NCBI GenBank assembly: GCA_019236735.1
Contig: JAFAIM010000060.1
Span: 62,001 to 126,000 of the forward strand
Reading direction: 5' to 3'
DNA length: 64,000 bases
Source: Burkholderiaceae bacterium
Lineage (GTDB): Bacteria > Pseudomonadota > Gammaproteobacteria > Burkholderiales > Burkholderiaceae_F
Below the pieces are notes generated by a model that worked only from the letters and a program-made list of their open reading frames with translations, searched no databases and had not been told where the DNA came from. Below are positions 35,468-47,359 of the stretch, in pieces (positions within the stretch are counted from its first letter, which is position 1; each line of letters begins with the position of its first letter). Position numbers and translations under genes: made by a program.

Positions 35468-36611
35468 GTTGTTCCAATGGCTGTCGCAGGACGTGCGCGC
35501 GTTCAATGTGTTCGCGTACCTGACGCTGCGAGCCGTGCTGGCCGCCGGTACCGCTTTGCTGATCGGTCTGATTGCCGGGCCGCGGGTCATCCGGCGTTTG
35601 ACCGAGATGAAAATCGGACAAGCCGTGCGCACGGATGGTCCGCAGTCGCACCTGGAAAAATCCGGGACCCCGACGATGGGCGGCGCTCTGATCCTGATCT
35701 CGATCGTGATCACGACGCTGCTGTGGGCCGATCTGTCGAATCGCTTCATCTGGGTCGTGCTCGCGGTGATGCTCGGGTTCGGCTGGATCGGCTGGGCCGA
35801 CGACTATCGCAAGGTGGTGCGGCGCGACCCGAAAGGCATGCCCGCGCGCGAGAAGTTCTTGTGGCAGACGGTGATCGGAGTGGTCGCGGCGATTTATCTG
35901 GCATTCGCGATTACGGCTCCCAGCACCCCGCGGATGTGGCCGCTGCTGCTCGAGTGGATGTCCAACGGCTTCGCGCTGAAGCTGCCGCCGCGCGCCGATC
36001 TGATCGTTCCGTTCTTCAAGAACGTCGGGTATCCGATGGGCCTGGTGGGTTTCGCCGCGTTGTCGTACTTCGTGATCGTCGGAACCAGCAACGCGGTGAA
36101 CCTGACCGACGGCCTCGATGGGCTGGCGATCATGCCGACCGTGATGATCGGCAGCGCGCTCGGCGTGTTCGCATACGTGGTGGGGCGCGCCGACTGGGCT
36201 CGCTATCTGCTCTTCCCGCACATTCCCGGCGCCGGCGAGCTGGCGATCGTGTGCGGCGCGATATCGGGCGGAGGTCTGGCATTCCTGTGGTTCAACGCGT
36301 ACCCGGCCGAAGTTTTTATGGGCGACGTCGGGGCCCTCGCGCTCGGTGCGGCGCTGGGAACGATCGCGGTGATCACGCGCCAGGAGATCGTCCTGTTCAT
36401 CATGGGCGGCGTGTTCGTCGCCGAGACCGTCTCGGTGGTCATGCAGGTGGCGTATTTCCGCTTCACCGGTGGGCGACGCATCTTCCGGATGGCGCCGCTG
36501 CACCACCACTACGAGCTTTCGGGCTGGAAGGAGAACCAGGTAGTGGTGCGCTTCTGGATCATCACGATGATCCTCGTGCTGATCGGCCTCTCAACCCTGA
36601 AGATCCGATGA
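35457..36611 (+). CDS. mraY: Phospho-MurNAc-pentapeptide translocase MraY
   Basis: 384 aa from the ATG at 35457; the track's GTG at 35448 is three codons earlier. A multi-pass membrane enzyme (about ten helices) with [34 protein letters not shown] and [12 protein letters not shown], the substrate and Mg-binding signatures. It makes lipid I on the inner face of the membrane. The stop overlaps murD. Confidence 0.96.
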   Translation: MLLELFQWLSQDVRAFNVFAYLTLRAVLAAGTALLIGLIAGPRVIRRLTEMKIGQAVRTDGPQSHLEKSGTPTMGGALILISIVITTLLWADLSNRFIWVVLAVMLGFGWIGWADDYRKVVRRDPKGMPAREKFLWQTVIGVVAAIYLAFAITAPSTPRMWPLLLEWMSNGFALKLPPRADLIVPFFKNVGYPMGLVGFAALSYFVIVGTSNAVNLTDGLDGLAIMPTVMIGSALGVFAYVVGRADWARYLLFPHIPGAGELAIVCGAISGGGLAFLWFNAYPAEVFMGDVGALALGAALGTIAVITRQEIVLFIMGGVFVAETVSVVMQVAYFRFTGGRRIFRMAPLHHHYELSGWKENQVVVRFWIITMILVLIGLSTLKIR

Positions 36612-38182
36612 ATCGGCGATCCAAGCATCGGCCGGGGGAGAACGAGGCGGCTGGCGCAGCGTCGAACACGGCCTCGGTGCCTTCCTCGCGCGCGCTGATT
36701 CTCGGCCTGGGCCAGAGCGGTATGGCGATGGCGCGCTGGCTCGCGCGCGAAGGCTGGCAGCTGCGGGTGGCTGACACGCGCGCTGAGCCGCCGATGCTGG
36801 CGGCGCTGCGGCAGGAAATGCCGCAAGCGGAATTTCGAGCGGGAAACTTCGAGGCTGAGCTTCTCGAAGGGGTCGCACGGGTCGCGATCAGCCCCGGTCT
36901 GCCGCCGCATCGCGCGCCGGTCGCACCGTTGTTGCAGGCGGCGCGCAAGGCGCGCGTGCCCCTCGCCGGCGAAATCGAGCTGTTCGCGCAGGCGCTCGCG
37001 CGCCTGCGTGCCGAGCGCGATATTCGGCCGAGGCTGATCGGTGTGACCGGAACCAACGGCAAGACCACGACGACCAGCTTGGTCGGGGCGATGGTGCGGG
37101 AATGCGGATTCGACGTTGCGGTGGCGGGCAACATCGCGCCGGCTGCTCTCGACGTGCTGGCGCAGCGGCTCGATGCCGGGCACTTGCCGGACGTGTGGGT
37201 GCTGGAGCTGTCGAGCTTCCAGCTGCAGACCACCACGACGCTGGCGTGCGATGCCGCCGCGATCCTGAACCTCACAGAAGACCACCTGGATTGGCACGGT
37301 TCGATGGAACACTACGCGCAGGCCAAGGCGCGCATCCTGGCCCGCGGCACCGTCGCGGTATTGAATCGAGCCGATGCCGCCGTTATGGCGCTGGCGCCGC
37401 CGGCGGCGAAGGTGTGCAGCTTCGGCCCGGATGCCCCGCAGAGCTGCGGGCAATTTGGTCTCGTGCACGACCGCGGCATCGACTGGCTCGCTTTGGCGGA
37501 AGACCCGGAGCAGCGGCCGGCGCGCGCGCGCGGCGCGCCGGCGCGAGAAGGGCAGCAACCAGGCTCCGTCTATGTGCGCCGCTTGATGCCGTCGGACGCT
37601 TTGGCGATCCACGGCCGGCACAACGCGATGAATGCGCTGGCGGCGCTCGCACTGGTGCGCGCAATCGGCTGTCCCCTCGGTCCCGCGCTGCAGGCCTTGC
37701 GCCGGTATCGGGGTGAAGCGCACCGCACCGAGCGCGTCGCGATCGTCGACGGCGTCGAGTACTACGACGACAGCAAGGGCACCAACGTCGGTGCGACGCT
37801 TGCCGCGATCGAGGGGCTGGCGCGCGAAGGTCGCCGCCTCGTCGTGATCCTGGGGGGCGACGGCAAAGGACAGCGCTTCGACCCGCTCGCACCGGCGGTA
37901 GCCGCGCACGCGCGCGCGGTGCTGCTGATCGGACGCGACGGAACGCTGATCCAGCAGGCGCTGCAGGCGGCGTCGGACGCCTCCAATATTCCACTGGTCG
38001 CTGCTGCAACTCTGCCCGAGGCCGTACAGCGTGCGAGCGATCTGGCACGCCCGGGCGACGCAGTGCTGCTGTCGCCCGCCTGCGCGAGCTTCGACATGTT
38101 CCGCGACTACGCTCACCGGGCGCAGGTGTTCGTGCAGGCGGTGATGCAACTGCCGCAGGCGGCGAGGCTGTTATGCGGCTGA
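36608..38182 (+). CDS. murD: UDP-MurNAc-L-Ala:D-Glu ligase MurD
   Basis: 524 aa from the ATG at 36608 (ATGA overlap); the track's 901-aa version is a read-through across mraY in another frame. Rossmann start [20 protein letters not shown] site [15 protein letters not shown], then [18 protein letters not shown] and [10 protein letters not shown] are present. It is longer than the ~440 aa of E. coli because of a ~25-residue N-terminal extension and an insertion of ~40 residues in the central domain ([20 protein letters not shown]). It adds D-Glu. The end overlaps ftsW by 10 bp. Confidence 0.95.
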   Translation: MNRRSKHRPGENEAAGAASNTASVPSSRALILGLGQSGMAMARWLAREGWQLRVADTRAEPPMLAALRQEMPQAEFRAGNFEAELLEGVARVAISPGLPPHRAPVAPLLQAARKARVPLAGEIELFAQALARLRAERDIRPRLIGVTGTNGKTTTTSLVGAMVRECGFDVAVAGNIAPAALDVLAQRLDAGHLPDVWVLELSSFQLQTTTTLACDAAAILNLTEDHLDWHGSMEHYAQAKARILARGTVAVLNRADAAVMALAPPAAKVCSFGPDAPQSCGQFGLVHDRGIDWLALAEDPEQRPARARGAPAREGQQPGSVYVRRLMPSDALAIHGRHNAMNALAALALVRAIGCPLGPALQALRRYRGEAHRTERVAIVDGVEYYDDSKGTNVGATLAAIEGLAREGRRLVVILGGDGKGQRFDPLAPAVAAHARAVLLIGRDGTLIQQALQAASDASNIPLVAAATLPEAVQRASDLARPGDAVLLSPACASFDMFRDYAHRAQVFVQAVMQLPQAARLLCG

Positions 38183-39456
38183 GAGAAAGTCTCGGACTGC
38201 GCGGCCGCCGCGTGTACAAGGACGATGATCGCGACGATGACCGCCCATTGCCGGTGGCGCGGCCCCTCGCGCTGGCCGCCTTCGGCGGGTCCGCCTCGGT
38301 GCGTCGCCGGCCGCAAGCGTCGTTCGATCGGATCGACGCGACGCTCGTCGCGGTCGTTGCGGTCCTGCTGATGTTCGGCACCGTGATGGTGTATTCGGCT
38401 TCGATCGCACTGGCCGACTCGCCGCGCTACAGCGTCACCTCGACCCATTTCCTGTTCCGCCACGCTGTATCGATGCTGATCGGCACGGTCGCCGCTTCCA
38501 TCGCGTTCTGCATCCCGAGCGAGCGCTGGCAAAGCCTGGCGCGCTGGGGATTTGTCGCTGGGGTGCTGCTGCTGGTTGCCGTGCTGGTTCCGGGCGTCGG
38601 ATCGGGCGCCCTCGGTGCGCGCCGCTGGATCGCGCTTGGGCCGCTGAATCTGCAGCCTTCCGAGCTGATGAAGCTTGCGTGCGTGCTGTACGCCGCCGAC
38701 TTCACGGTGCGCAAGCAGGACACGATGCACGACTTCCGCAAAGGCTTTCTGCCGATGGCAGGCGTGATGGCGGTGGTCGGCGCGCTGCTGCTGTTGCAAC
38801 CCGACCTCGGTGCGTTCGGGGTGATCGTCGCCATCAGCATGGGAATCCTGTTCCTGGGCGGCGTCAACGGGCGTCTGTTCGCCTCGATCACGGTGGCGCT
38901 GGCAGCAGCGTTCACCGCCGTCATCTGGGCGAGTCCCTGGAGACGCGAGCGCATCTTCGCGTACCTCGATCCGTGGTCCGCCGACAACGCGCTCGGGCGC
39001 GGTTATCAGTTGTCGCATTCGCTGATCGCGTTCGGCCGCGGCGAATGGTTCGGGGTCGGTCTGGGAGGCAGCGTCGAGAAACTGCATTACTTGCCCGAGG
39101 CGCACACCGACTTCATTGTCGCTGTCATCGGCGAGGAGCTCGGCCTGGTGGGGGTGCTCGCGGTGGTGTTCGCCTACTACTGGCTGACGAGGCGCGCGTT
39201 CGAGATCGGCCGTCAAGCAGTGGCGCTGGAGCGAACGTTCGCCGGCCTGGTGGCGCAGGGGGTGGGCCTGTGGATCGGTGTGCAGGCGTTCATCAATATC
39301 GGGGTGGCCACCGGCCTGTTGCCGACCAAAGGTCTGACGCTGCCCTTGATGAGCTACGGTGGCTCGGCGCTGCTGACGTCGCTGGTGGCGCTGGCCTTGC
39401 TGCTGCGCGTCGATTTCGAGAACCGGGCGTTGATGCGGGGAGGCGCAGCCGGATGA
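38173..39456 (+). CDS. ftsW: Septal peptidoglycan glycosyltransferase FtsW
   Basis: 427 aa SEDS-family membrane protein. A ~50-residue basic and acidic N-terminal cytoplasmic tail precedes about ten helices. Signature parts are [70 protein letters not shown] and [11 protein letters not shown]. It polymerises glycan strands with FtsI at the septum. The start lies 10 bp inside murD and the stop overlaps murG. Confidence 0.96.
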   Translation: MRLRESLGLRGRRVYKDDDRDDDRPLPVARPLALAAFGGSASVRRRPQASFDRIDATLVAVVAVLLMFGTVMVYSASIALADSPRYSVTSTHFLFRHAVSMLIGTVAASIAFCIPSERWQSLARWGFVAGVLLLVAVLVPGVGSGALGARRWIALGPLNLQPSELMKLACVLYAADFTVRKQDTMHDFRKGFLPMAGVMAVVGALLLLQPDLGAFGVIVAISMGILFLGGVNGRLFASITVALAAAFTAVIWASPWRRERIFAYLDPWSADNALGRGYQLSHSLIAFGRGEWFGVGLGGSVEKLHYLPEAHTDFIVAVIGEELGLVGVLAVVFAYYWLTRRAFEIGRQAVALERTFAGLVAQGVGLWIGVQAFINIGVATGLLPTKGLTLPLMSYGGSALLTSLVALALLLRVDFENRALMRGGAAG

Positions 39457-40573
39457 ACGCAGCCGCTTCCGGGTCGGCCGGACGTCGGGTGCAGGCGCGA
39501 CGCCTGATGGTGGTGGCTGCCGGCACCGGCGGGCATGTGATGCCGGGGCTCGCGGTGGCCGAACTGTTGCGCGCGCGCGGCTGGGGTGTCAGCTGGCTTG
39601 GCACTCGCACGGGTATCGAGCGCAGCCTGGTGGCACCGCTTGCGATCGACTTCGACGCGTTGCCGTTTTCCGGGTTGCGCGGCAAGGGCGCTGGCGGAGC
39701 CGCCCGTGGCAGCATCGATCTGGTACGCGCGTTCTTCGCGAGTCGCCGAGTTTTGCGCGAGCGCGCGCCGCACGTCGTGTTCGCTACCGGCGGCTATGTC
39801 GCGGTGCCGGCCGGGGCGGCAGCTGCGACGCGCAGTGTGCCGTTCGCGCTGTTGAACGCCGACGCCGCCCCGCAGCTGTCGATGCGGCTGTTGCGGCCGA
39901 TCACCAACGCCGTGCTATGCGGCTTCGACGGACCGGCGAGCCGGCTGGCAGGCCGGAAGGCAATCGTGACCGGTGCGCCGGTGCGCGCTCCGATTGCACA
40001 GCTGCCTCCACCCGCCCAGCGCTTCGCGAACGCAGCAGGGCGCTTGCGGCTGCTCGTGATCGGCGGCAGCCTTGGCGCGCGCTCTCTCAACGAGACCGTG
40101 CCGGCGGCGATCGGCTTGATGCCGGCCGAACGGCGCCCCTACGTTTTGCATCAGTGCGGCGCTGCCCACGTCGAGGCGACGCGCGCGGCATACGCGCGCG
40201 CCGGCGTGCCAGCCGACGTACGCGGCTTCATCGACGATATTGCGCAGTGCTATCGCGACACCGACCTTGTGGTGTGTCGTTCCGGCGCCATCACGGTGTC
40301 GGAGCTGTGCGCGGCCGGCGTCGCTGCGATCCTGGTTCCGCTGGTCGTGTCCACGACCGATCACCAGCGTGCCAATGCCGAGCTGCTCGCGTCGCACGGC
40401 GCCGCTTTGCATCTGCCGCAGCAGCAATTCGATGCGCCCGTGCTGGCGCGTGCAATCGGCGGCCTGACGCGCGAGCAGCTGCTCCAGATGGCGCAGCGCG
40501 CTCGCGCACTCTCCCATCCCGATGCAACCGCGCAAGTAGCCGACGCGATCGAATCGCTGGCGGGAGGCCGCCG

Positions 40574-40577
<4 letters not shown>
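39453..40577 (+). CDS. murG: UDP-GlcNAc:lipid I N-acetylglucosaminyltransferase MurG
   Basis: 374 aa from the ATG at 39453; the track's longer ORF runs back through fts[20 protein letters not shown] (first glycine loop), [24 protein letters not shown] and [17 protein letters not shown] are present. It transfers GlcNAc to lipid I, giving lipid II at the inner membrane surface. Coupled on both sides by short overlaps. Confidence 0.95.
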
Positions 40578-41958
<1,381 letters not shown>

Positions 41959-41962
<4 letters not shown>

Positions 41963-42903
41963 TGGATTTGGGACGGGTTGGAGTGCTGCTGGGAGGGCGC
42001 TCCTCCGAGCGGGAGATCTCGCTGATGTCCGGGCGCGCTGTTTTGGAGGCGCTACGCAGCCGATCAATCGATGCGCAGCCGTTCGATCCCTATCTGCAGC
42101 CACTGAGCGAGCTGGAGCGTGCCGGGTTCGATCGCGCGTTCATCGCGCTGCACGGCCGCTTCGGCTAGGACGGCACGATCCAGGGCGTGCTGGAGATGCT
42201 GCGGATCCCGTACACCGGCAGCGGCGTGCAGGCTTCGGCGGTCGCGATCGACAAGCTGGTGACGAAGCGCCTGTGGGTGTGGGCCGGAATACCCACGCCG
42301 GCATGGCGTGAGCTGGAAGCCGATAGCGATTTTGACGCCATCGCCCGCGATCTGGGCGGACCGGTGGTTGTCAAGCCGCGCACGGAAGGCTCGACAATCG
42401 GGATCACGAAGGTCACTTCGAACCAGCACGACGAGCTGGCACGGGCATTTGCCGACGCGCGCCGCTACGACACGCGGGTCTTCGCCGAGGAGTTGATCGC
42501 CGGACGCGAGCTGACCTGCGCGATTCTTGGCACGGGCGCGAACGCCGAGGCGCTGCCGCTGGTCGAGATCCGAGCACCCGCCGGCAACTACGACTATCAG
42601 AACAAGTATTTCAAGGACGGCACCCAGTATTTGTGTCCGGCGCCGATCGATGACGCTCTGGCACAGCGAATCCAGCGCGTGTGTTTGCAGGCCTACACCG
42701 TCGTCGGTGCCCGGGGCTGGGCGCGCGTGGATGTGATGCTGAAGCCGGATCCCGCCGGCGATCAACCCGTGCTGCTGGAGTTGAACACCTCCCCCGGTAT
42801 GACGGGGCACTCGCTGGTGCCGATTGCGGCGCGCGCGCGCGGGATGGACTTCGCGGATCTGGTAGTACGGATCGTGTCCGAAGCGACACTGGAGGTGAAA
42901 TGA
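41959..42903 (+). pseudogene. ddl: D-alanine-D-alanine ligase Ddl, interrupted by an in-frame TAG
   Basis: The frame runs 315 codons from the ATG at 41959 (overlapping the murC stop) to the TGA at 42903, the normal length of DdlB, but codon 70 is TAG (42166-42168). The sequence around it reads ALHGRFG-stop-DGTIQGVLEM, where the family has HGxxGEDGxxQGxLE, so the stop replaces the expected Glu; a single G-to-T change (GAG to TAG) explains it. The rest is intact: [63 protein letters not shown]. No other disabling change is seen. It would make the D-Ala-D-Ala used by MurF. The ORFs at 41959-42168 and 42187-42903 are its two halves; the second lacks the N-terminal lobe. A recent mutation, base-call error, suppression or a second ddl elsewhere are all possible. 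Confidence 0.9.
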
Positions 42904-43625
42904 ACCGGCCGCAGGCGCTGCGCTGGGCGACCGCGGCGCTGCTCGCCGCGAGCGGCATGCTGCTGGCAGGCGCGCTGGCGCTGAGGTTCGCGCACAGCCC
43001 GCGCTTCGACCTGGTCAGCATCGAAATTGCAGGCGACGTGCGCCACACCAGCCGCGCTGCCGTGCGGGGCGCGATCGCCGGGCACCTGCAGGGGAACTAC
43101 TTCACGATCCGGCTGGATCAGGTGCGGCGCGCGTTCGAGTCGCTGCCGTGGGTCGCGCAAGTCTCGGTGCGCCGCATCTGGCCGAACCGGCTGCGCGTGA
43201 CGCTGACCGAGCACCGGGTGCTCGGGCAGTGGAGCGACGGCCGGCTGGTGTCGGACGCCGGCGTGTTGTTCGTCGCCAACCCCGCCGAAGCCGAGTCGGA
43301 TGGGCCGCTGGTGAATTTCGACGGGCCGCCGGACCTCGCGCAGGAAGCGGTGCAGCGCCTGCGCAGCTTCCAGTCGCAACTCGCGCGGCTGCGGCTGCGC
43401 GTAACGGCCGTACACGTGTCCGAGCGCGCGTCGTGGAGCCTTTCCGTTAGTGCCGAGCCGCCGATGCAGATCGAACTCGGTCGCGACGACCCGCCGGGGC
43501 GCGTGCAACGGCGGCTGGAGGCGATCGTATCGGCCTACCCGTTCGTTCTGGCACGCCTGGACGGGGCGCCTGCACGCATCGATGCGCGGTACGGGAACGG
43601 ATTTGCGGCCGCAAAGGCGCGCTAG
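42900..43625 (+). CDS. ftsQ: Cell division protein FtsQ
   Basis: 241 aa from the ATG at 42900 with GGAGGTGAA just upstream, overlapping the ddl stop. One membrane helix (ALLAASGMLLAGALAL) is followed by a POTRA domain (VSIEIAGDVRHTSRAAVRGAIAG) and the FtsQ beta domain (LPWVAQVSVRRIWPNRLRVTLTEH). It anchors FtsL/FtsB and links early and late divisome proteins. The strong ribosome site means its translation may be less dependent on read-through from ddl. Confidence 0.93.
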   Translation: MNRPQALRWATAALLAASGMLLAGALALRFAHSPRFDLVSIEIAGDVRHTSRAAVRGAIAGHLQGNYFTIRLDQVRRAFESLPWVAQVSVRRIWPNRLRVTLTEHRVLGQWSDGRLVSDAGVLFVANPAEAESDGPLVNFDGPPDLAQEAVQRLRSFQSQLARLRLRVTAVHVSERASWSLSVSAEPPMQIELGRDDPPGRVQRRLEAIVSAYPFVLARLDGAPARIDARYGNGFAAAKAR

Positions 43626-43638
43626 CTACGGGGGTGGA

Positions 43639-44904
43639 ATGAAGAACGACCTGATGCGAAGAAACGGCCTGATGAGAGCCGACACCAAGGATCTGGTGGT
43701 GGGACTGGACGTCGGCACCTCCAAGGTCGTCGTGGCCGTCGCGGAGCTGCTGCCTGACTCGAGCTACCAGGTGATCGGCCTCGGCCAAGCTCGCTCGGAG
43801 GGGTTGCGCAGGGGAGTGGTCGTGAACATCGAGGCGACCGTGCAGTCGATCCGCCGTGCGCTCGAGGAGGCCGAATTGATGGCGGCTTGCCGGATCTCGG
43901 AGGCCTTCACCGGGATTGCCGGCAGCCACATCAAGAGCTTCAACTCCAGCGGGATGGTCGCGATCAAGGACCGCGAGGTGACGCCCGCCGACGTGGACCG
44001 CGTGATCGAGACGGCGCGCGCCGTCAACATCCCGACCGATCAGCAGGTGCTGCACGTTCTGACGCAGGAATTCATCGTCGACGGTCAGGAGGACATCCGC
44101 GAGCCGATCGGGATGAGCGGCGTACGGCTGGAGGTGCGCGTGCACATCGTGACCGGCGCGGTGAGCGCTGCACAGAACGTGGTCAAGTGCGTACGTCGCT
44201 GTGGCCTGGAAGTGAGCGACTTGATTCTGCAACCGCTCGCGTCGTCGCTTTCGGCGCTGACTCTGGACGAGCGCGAGCTGGGTGCAGCGGTGGTCGACAT
44301 CGGTGGCGGCACCACCGACATCGCCATTTTTACGGGCGGCGCGATCCGCCATACCGCGGTCATCCCGATCGCCGGCGACCAGATCACGAACGACATCGCG
44401 ATGGCGCTGCGAACCCCGATTCCGGACGCCGAGGAGATCAAGCTGCGCCACGGACTGGCCAAGGAGGTATTGGCCGAGAGCTCCGACCGCATCGAGATTC
44501 CGGGAATCGGCGACCGTGCGCCGCGGCTGCTATCGCGCCAGGCTCTGGCGGCGGTGATCGAGCCGCGAGTCGAGGAGCTCTTCACGCTGGTGCAGAAGGT
44601 GCTGCGCGAGTCCGGCTACGAGGAGCTGCTCGCGAGCGGGATCGTCCTGACTGGCGGCACTGCGCTGCTGCCGGGAATCGTCGAGCTGGCCGAGGACGTG
44701 TTCCTGCGCCCGGCGCGAGTCGGTTGGCCCGGATACAACGGCGCGCTCGCCGATGTGGTTCGCAATCCGCGCTTTGCGACCGTGATGGGTTTGCTCGCCG
44801 AAGCGCACGCACAGCGGCTGCGCGGCCGCAAATTGGTGGCACAAACCGGTTCGATCAAGCAAACCATCAGGCGCATGAAGGAATGGATTGTCGGCAACTT
44901 TTGA
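43639..44904 (+). CDS. ftsA: Cell division protein FtsA
   Basis: 421 aa from the ATG at 43639 with GGGGGTGGA upstream. Actin-like ATPase features: VVGLDVGTSKVVVAVAE (phosphate 1), AAVVDIGGGTTDIAIF (phosphate 2) and GIVLTGGTALLPGIVEL (adenosine). The 1C subdomain spans about 95-175 and the C-terminal amphipathic helix (QTIRRMKEWIVGNF) targets the membrane. It tethers FtsZ to the membrane. The N-terminus is some ten residues longer than usual. Confidence 0.96.
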   Translation: MKNDLMRRNGLMRADTKDLVVGLDVGTSKVVVAVAELLPDSSYQVIGLGQARSEGLRRGVVVNIEATVQSIRRALEEAELMAACRISEAFTGIAGSHIKSFNSSGMVAIKDREVTPADVDRVIETARAVNIPTDQQVLHVLTQEFIVDGQEDIREPIGMSGVRLEVRVHIVTGAVSAAQNVVKCVRRCGLEVSDLILQPLASSLSALTLDERELGAAVVDIGGGTTDIAIFTGGAIRHTAVIPIAGDQITNDIAMALRTPIPDAEEIKLRHGLAKEVLAESSDRIEIPGIGDRAPRLLSRQALAAVIEPRVEELFTLVQKVLRESGYEELLASGIVLTGGTALLPGIVELAEDVFLRPARVGWPGYNGALADVVRNPRFATVMGLLAEAHAQRLRGRKLVAQTGSIKQTIRRMKEWIVGNF

Positions 44905-44932
44905 ACGCGGCGGGAACGCACACGGAGGTCAT

Positions 44933-46105
44933 ATGCCATTCGAAATTCTGGAGACGGAAACCCTGGGTACGATCATCAAGGTGATCGGCATCGGCGGCGC
45001 CGGCGGCAACGCAGTCGAGCACATGATCCGCCGCGGAGTGCAGGGAGTGGAGTTCATCTGCGCGAACACCGATCACCAGGCGCTGTCGCGCTCCAGCGCG
45101 AAGAACATCGTGCAGCTCGGCCGCACGGGGCTGGGCGCGGGCAGCCGTCCCGACGCCGGCCGGCAGGCGGCCGAGGAGGCGCGCGATCACATCGCTGACT
45201 CCCTGCGCGGCGCGCACATGGTGTTCATTACGGCCGGAATGGGCGGCGGAACCGGCACCGGCGCCGCTCCGGTTGTCGCCGAGGTCGCCAAGGAGCTCGG
45301 CATCCTTACGGTCGCCGTGGTGTCCAAGCCGTTCGATTTCGAAGGCCCGAAGCGGCTCAAAGTGGCCGAGCAGGGACTAGTCGACCTGCAGGACCGCGTC
45401 CATTCGCTGATCGTGATCCTGAACAACAAGCTGGAAGAAGTGTTGGGCGAGGACGCCGAGATGGGCGACTGCTTCGAGGCGGCCGACGATGTGCTGCACA
45501 ACGCCTGTGCTGGAATCGCAGAGATCATCAACATCCCGGGACTGGTCAACGTCGACTTCGAGGACGTCAAGACGGTGATGAGCGAGCACGGCAAGGCGAT
45601 GATGGGCACGGCCACGGCAAGCGGCACCGACCGCGCACGGGTGGCGGCGGAACAGGCGGTGGCCAGCCCGCTGCTCGAAGGGGTCGATTTATCCGGGGCG
45701 CGCGGCGTGCTGGTCAACATCACTGCCAGCTCGTCGCTGAAGATGCGCGAGACGCGCGAGGTGATGAACACGATCCGCGCGTTCGCGGCCGAAGATGCCA
45801 CGGTGATCTTCGGAACCGTGTGCGACGACGAGATCGGCGACGGGCTGCGCGTGACAGTGGTTGCCACGGGTCTGGGCAAAGTGCCTGTGAAAAAGGTTTC
45901 GCCGGTGCCGCTGCGAGCGGTCGGAGAGAGCACTGCGGCGGTGGTCGGAACGACCTCGCCCGCGGCCAGTCACGACTACAGCCATCTGGACATGCCCGCG
46001 GTGTGGCGTTCGCGCGAGGGTTCTGCGGTGCGGGCGGTGGCGTTGGACGAGGCGCCGGCGGAACGGATGGACATCCCTGCATTCCTGCGCAAGCAGGCCG
46101 ACTGA
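44933..46105 (+). CDS. ftsZ: Cell division GTPase FtsZ
   Basis: 390 aa from the ATG at 44933 with CACGGAGGTC upstream; the track's 44888 start is in ftsA. GTP-binding motif [28 protein letters not shown] at the N-terminus, T7 loop [11 protein letters not shown] and the C-terminal peptide [11 protein letters not shown] that binds FtsA are all present. The linker is short. It polymerises into the Z ring. Last gene of the dcw cluster; a dsbA-like gene begins three bases after the stop. Confidence 0.97.
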   Translation: MPFEILETETLGTIIKVIGIGGAGGNAVEHMIRRGVQGVEFICANTDHQALSRSSAKNIVQLGRTGLGAGSRPDAGRQAAEEARDHIADSLRGAHMVFITAGMGGGTGTGAAPVVAEVAKELGILTVAVVSKPFDFEGPKRLKVAEQGLVDLQDRVHSLIVILNNKLEEVLGEDAEMGDCFEAADDVLHNACAGIAEIINIPGLVNVDFEDVKTVMSEHGKAMMGTATASGTDRARVAAEQAVASPLLEGVDLSGARGVLVNITASSSLKMRETREVMNTIRAFAAEDATVIFGTVCDDEIGDGLRVTVVATGLGKVPVKKVSPVPLRAVGESTAAVVGTTSPAASHDYSHLDMPAVWRSREGSAVRAVALDEAPAERMDIPAFLRKQAD

Positions 46106-46107
46106 CC

Positions 46108-46815
46108 GTGCTGGAGAAGCAAGTGCAGAGCAGATGGTTCGGACGATTCGTATGGGGGATCGCGTTCTTGGCGAGCTGCGGTGTCGCCGCTGCACAGAGT
46201 TCGACCCAATGGACCGAAGGAACGAACTACTTCCGGGTGCCGTCGACTGAAGCAACATCGACTCCCGGCAAGATCGAGGTGCTGGAAGTTTTCTCATACG
46301 CCTGCCCGGCGTGCAACCAGTTTCAGCCCACCTTGAACAAGCTAAAAGCTGCGCTGCCGCCCGAAGCGAAAATGGCGTTTCTGCCGGCTGGCTTCAACCC
46401 GGGCGAGGACTGGCCGGTGTTTCAGCGCGCGTTCCTGGCGGCTCAGGTATTGGGCGTCGCCGAAAAGAGCCACGATGCGATGTACGACGCCGTCTGGGGC
46501 GCGGGCAGCCTTTCCGTCATCGACAAGGGTACGCGCCGACTGCTGCCGCGGGCGAAGCAGCCGACCCTCGAGGATCTGGCGAAGTTCTATTCGCGTTACG
46601 GTGTCAGCCAGGACAAGTTCCTGGCGACCGCGAACTCGTTCACTGTTGAATCGCAGCTCAAGCGCTGCGACGACCAGATCGCCAGGGACCAGGTCGACAG
46701 CACTCCGACGCTGATCGTCGCTGGTAAGTACCGCCTGACGCCGGGGTCGGCCGGCAGCTACGAGCAGATCATTCCCTTGGTCCTGTACCTGGTCGCAAAG
46801 GAAAAGGGCGGCTAG
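46108..46815 (+). CDS. dsbA: DsbA-type thiol:disulfide interchange protein
   Basis: 235 aa from the GTG at 46108 (another GTG at 46123 is possible). A signal peptide (FVWGIAFLASCGVAAAQ) precedes a thioredoxin fold with active site YACPACNQF (CPAC) and cis-Pro loop STPTLIV, plus the helical insertion of DsbA between them. It oxidises cysteines of exported proteins in the periplasm and could act on the cysteine-containing pilins encoded here. It follows ftsZ almost directly and may be co-transcribed with it. DsbA is preferred over DsbC/G because of length and the lack of a dimerisation domain. Confidence 0.88.
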   Translation: MLEKQVQSRWFGRFVWGIAFLASCGVAAAQSSTQWTEGTNYFRVPSTEATSTPGKIEVLEVFSYACPACNQFQPTLNKLKAALPPEAKMAFLPAGFNPGEDWPVFQRAFLAAQVLGVAEKSHDAMYDAVWGAGSLSVIDKGTRRLLPRAKQPTLEDLAKFYSRYGVSQDKFLATANSFTVESQLKRCDDQIARDQVDSTPTLIVAGKYRLTPGSAGSYEQIIPLVLYLVAKEKGG

Positions 46816-46820
46816 CGGTT

Positions 46821-47231
46821 TTATCTGTCCGCGCTTCGGCTTCGATGCGCGTGGGCCTGCTTTCGGCTTCCGCTGTTCGTGGCCCGACGCTTACCCTCGG
46901 ACTGCAGGGATTGTCGTTTGTGCGCCTGGATGATCGCAGCGATCAGGCCCGGGAAGCGGCTGTCGATTTCCGCGCAACGAGAGGTGTTGTGCATCTCGAC
47001 ACCGCGCCGCTCGCTGCGAATCAGGCCGGCCTCCCTGAGAATCTTGAAATGCTGTGACAGAGTCGATTTCGGGATCTCACGCTCGCTGAGTCTCAGAAAA
47101 TCCGAGCAGATTTGCGGGCAGTCCGACGCGACGATCCTGGCGTAGATCGCCATGCGCACCGGCTCCGACAGCGCGTGCAGGATGCCCTCGACGCTGATGT
47201 CCCCAATTGGCGGGTGAACGAGCGGCCTCAT
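46821..47231 (-). CDS. ArsR-family transcriptional regulator
   Basis: 136 aa from the ATG at 47231-47229; an upstream extension in the track (to 47297) would run through the operator palindrome. A winged helix-turn-helix is clear (ISVEGILHALSEPVRMAIYARI ... IPKSTLSQHFKILREAGLIRSERRG). No ArsR-type metal-binding Cys motif is seen at the recognition helix, so it probably responds to something other than metals. The C-terminus is basic (KRRATNSGSRKQAHAHRSRS). It is divergent from an SDR gene and should repress it through the palindrome between them. Confidence 0.85.
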   Translation of the reverse strand: MRPLVHPPIGDISVEGILHALSEPVRMAIYARIVASDCPQICSDFLRLSEREIPKSTLSQHFKILREAGLIRSERRGVEMHNTSRCAEIDSRFPGLIAAIIQAHKRQSLQSEGKRRATNSGSRKQAHAHRSRSADR

Positions 47232-47252
47232 CACGCGAAAGCATAGGGTCTC

Positions 47253-47288
47253 TTGACAAATAGTACAATAGTTCGTAACGTACGAACT
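47253..47288 (+). promoter_or_regulatory. Promoter and palindromic operator between arsR-type gene and SDR gene
   Basis: TTGACA at 47253-47258 is a perfect -35 for the SDR gene. About 17 bp on, a perfect 8-bp inverted repeat AGTTCGTA-ACG-TACGAACT (47270-47288) covers the expected -10 position (TAACGT). Binding there would block both divergent genes, fitting an autoregulated ArsR-type repressor. Confidence 0.7.
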
Positions 47289-47359
47289 AAGCAACAAGCT
47301 CCTCGCACATCGCGACGTGAGCCGGGAGTTGTGCCAAGAACCTACGAAGAGAGGCTGCC

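Noticed and set aside
35477-38182. 901-aa plus-strand ORF
   Set aside because: Only the last 524 codons are real (murD); the first part is an Arg-rich out-of-frame reading of mraY.
42187-42903. Independent 238-aa ATP-grasp gene
   Set aside because: It is in the same frame as the upstream ddl half and begins exactly where the ddl motif continues; better explained as one interrupted gene.
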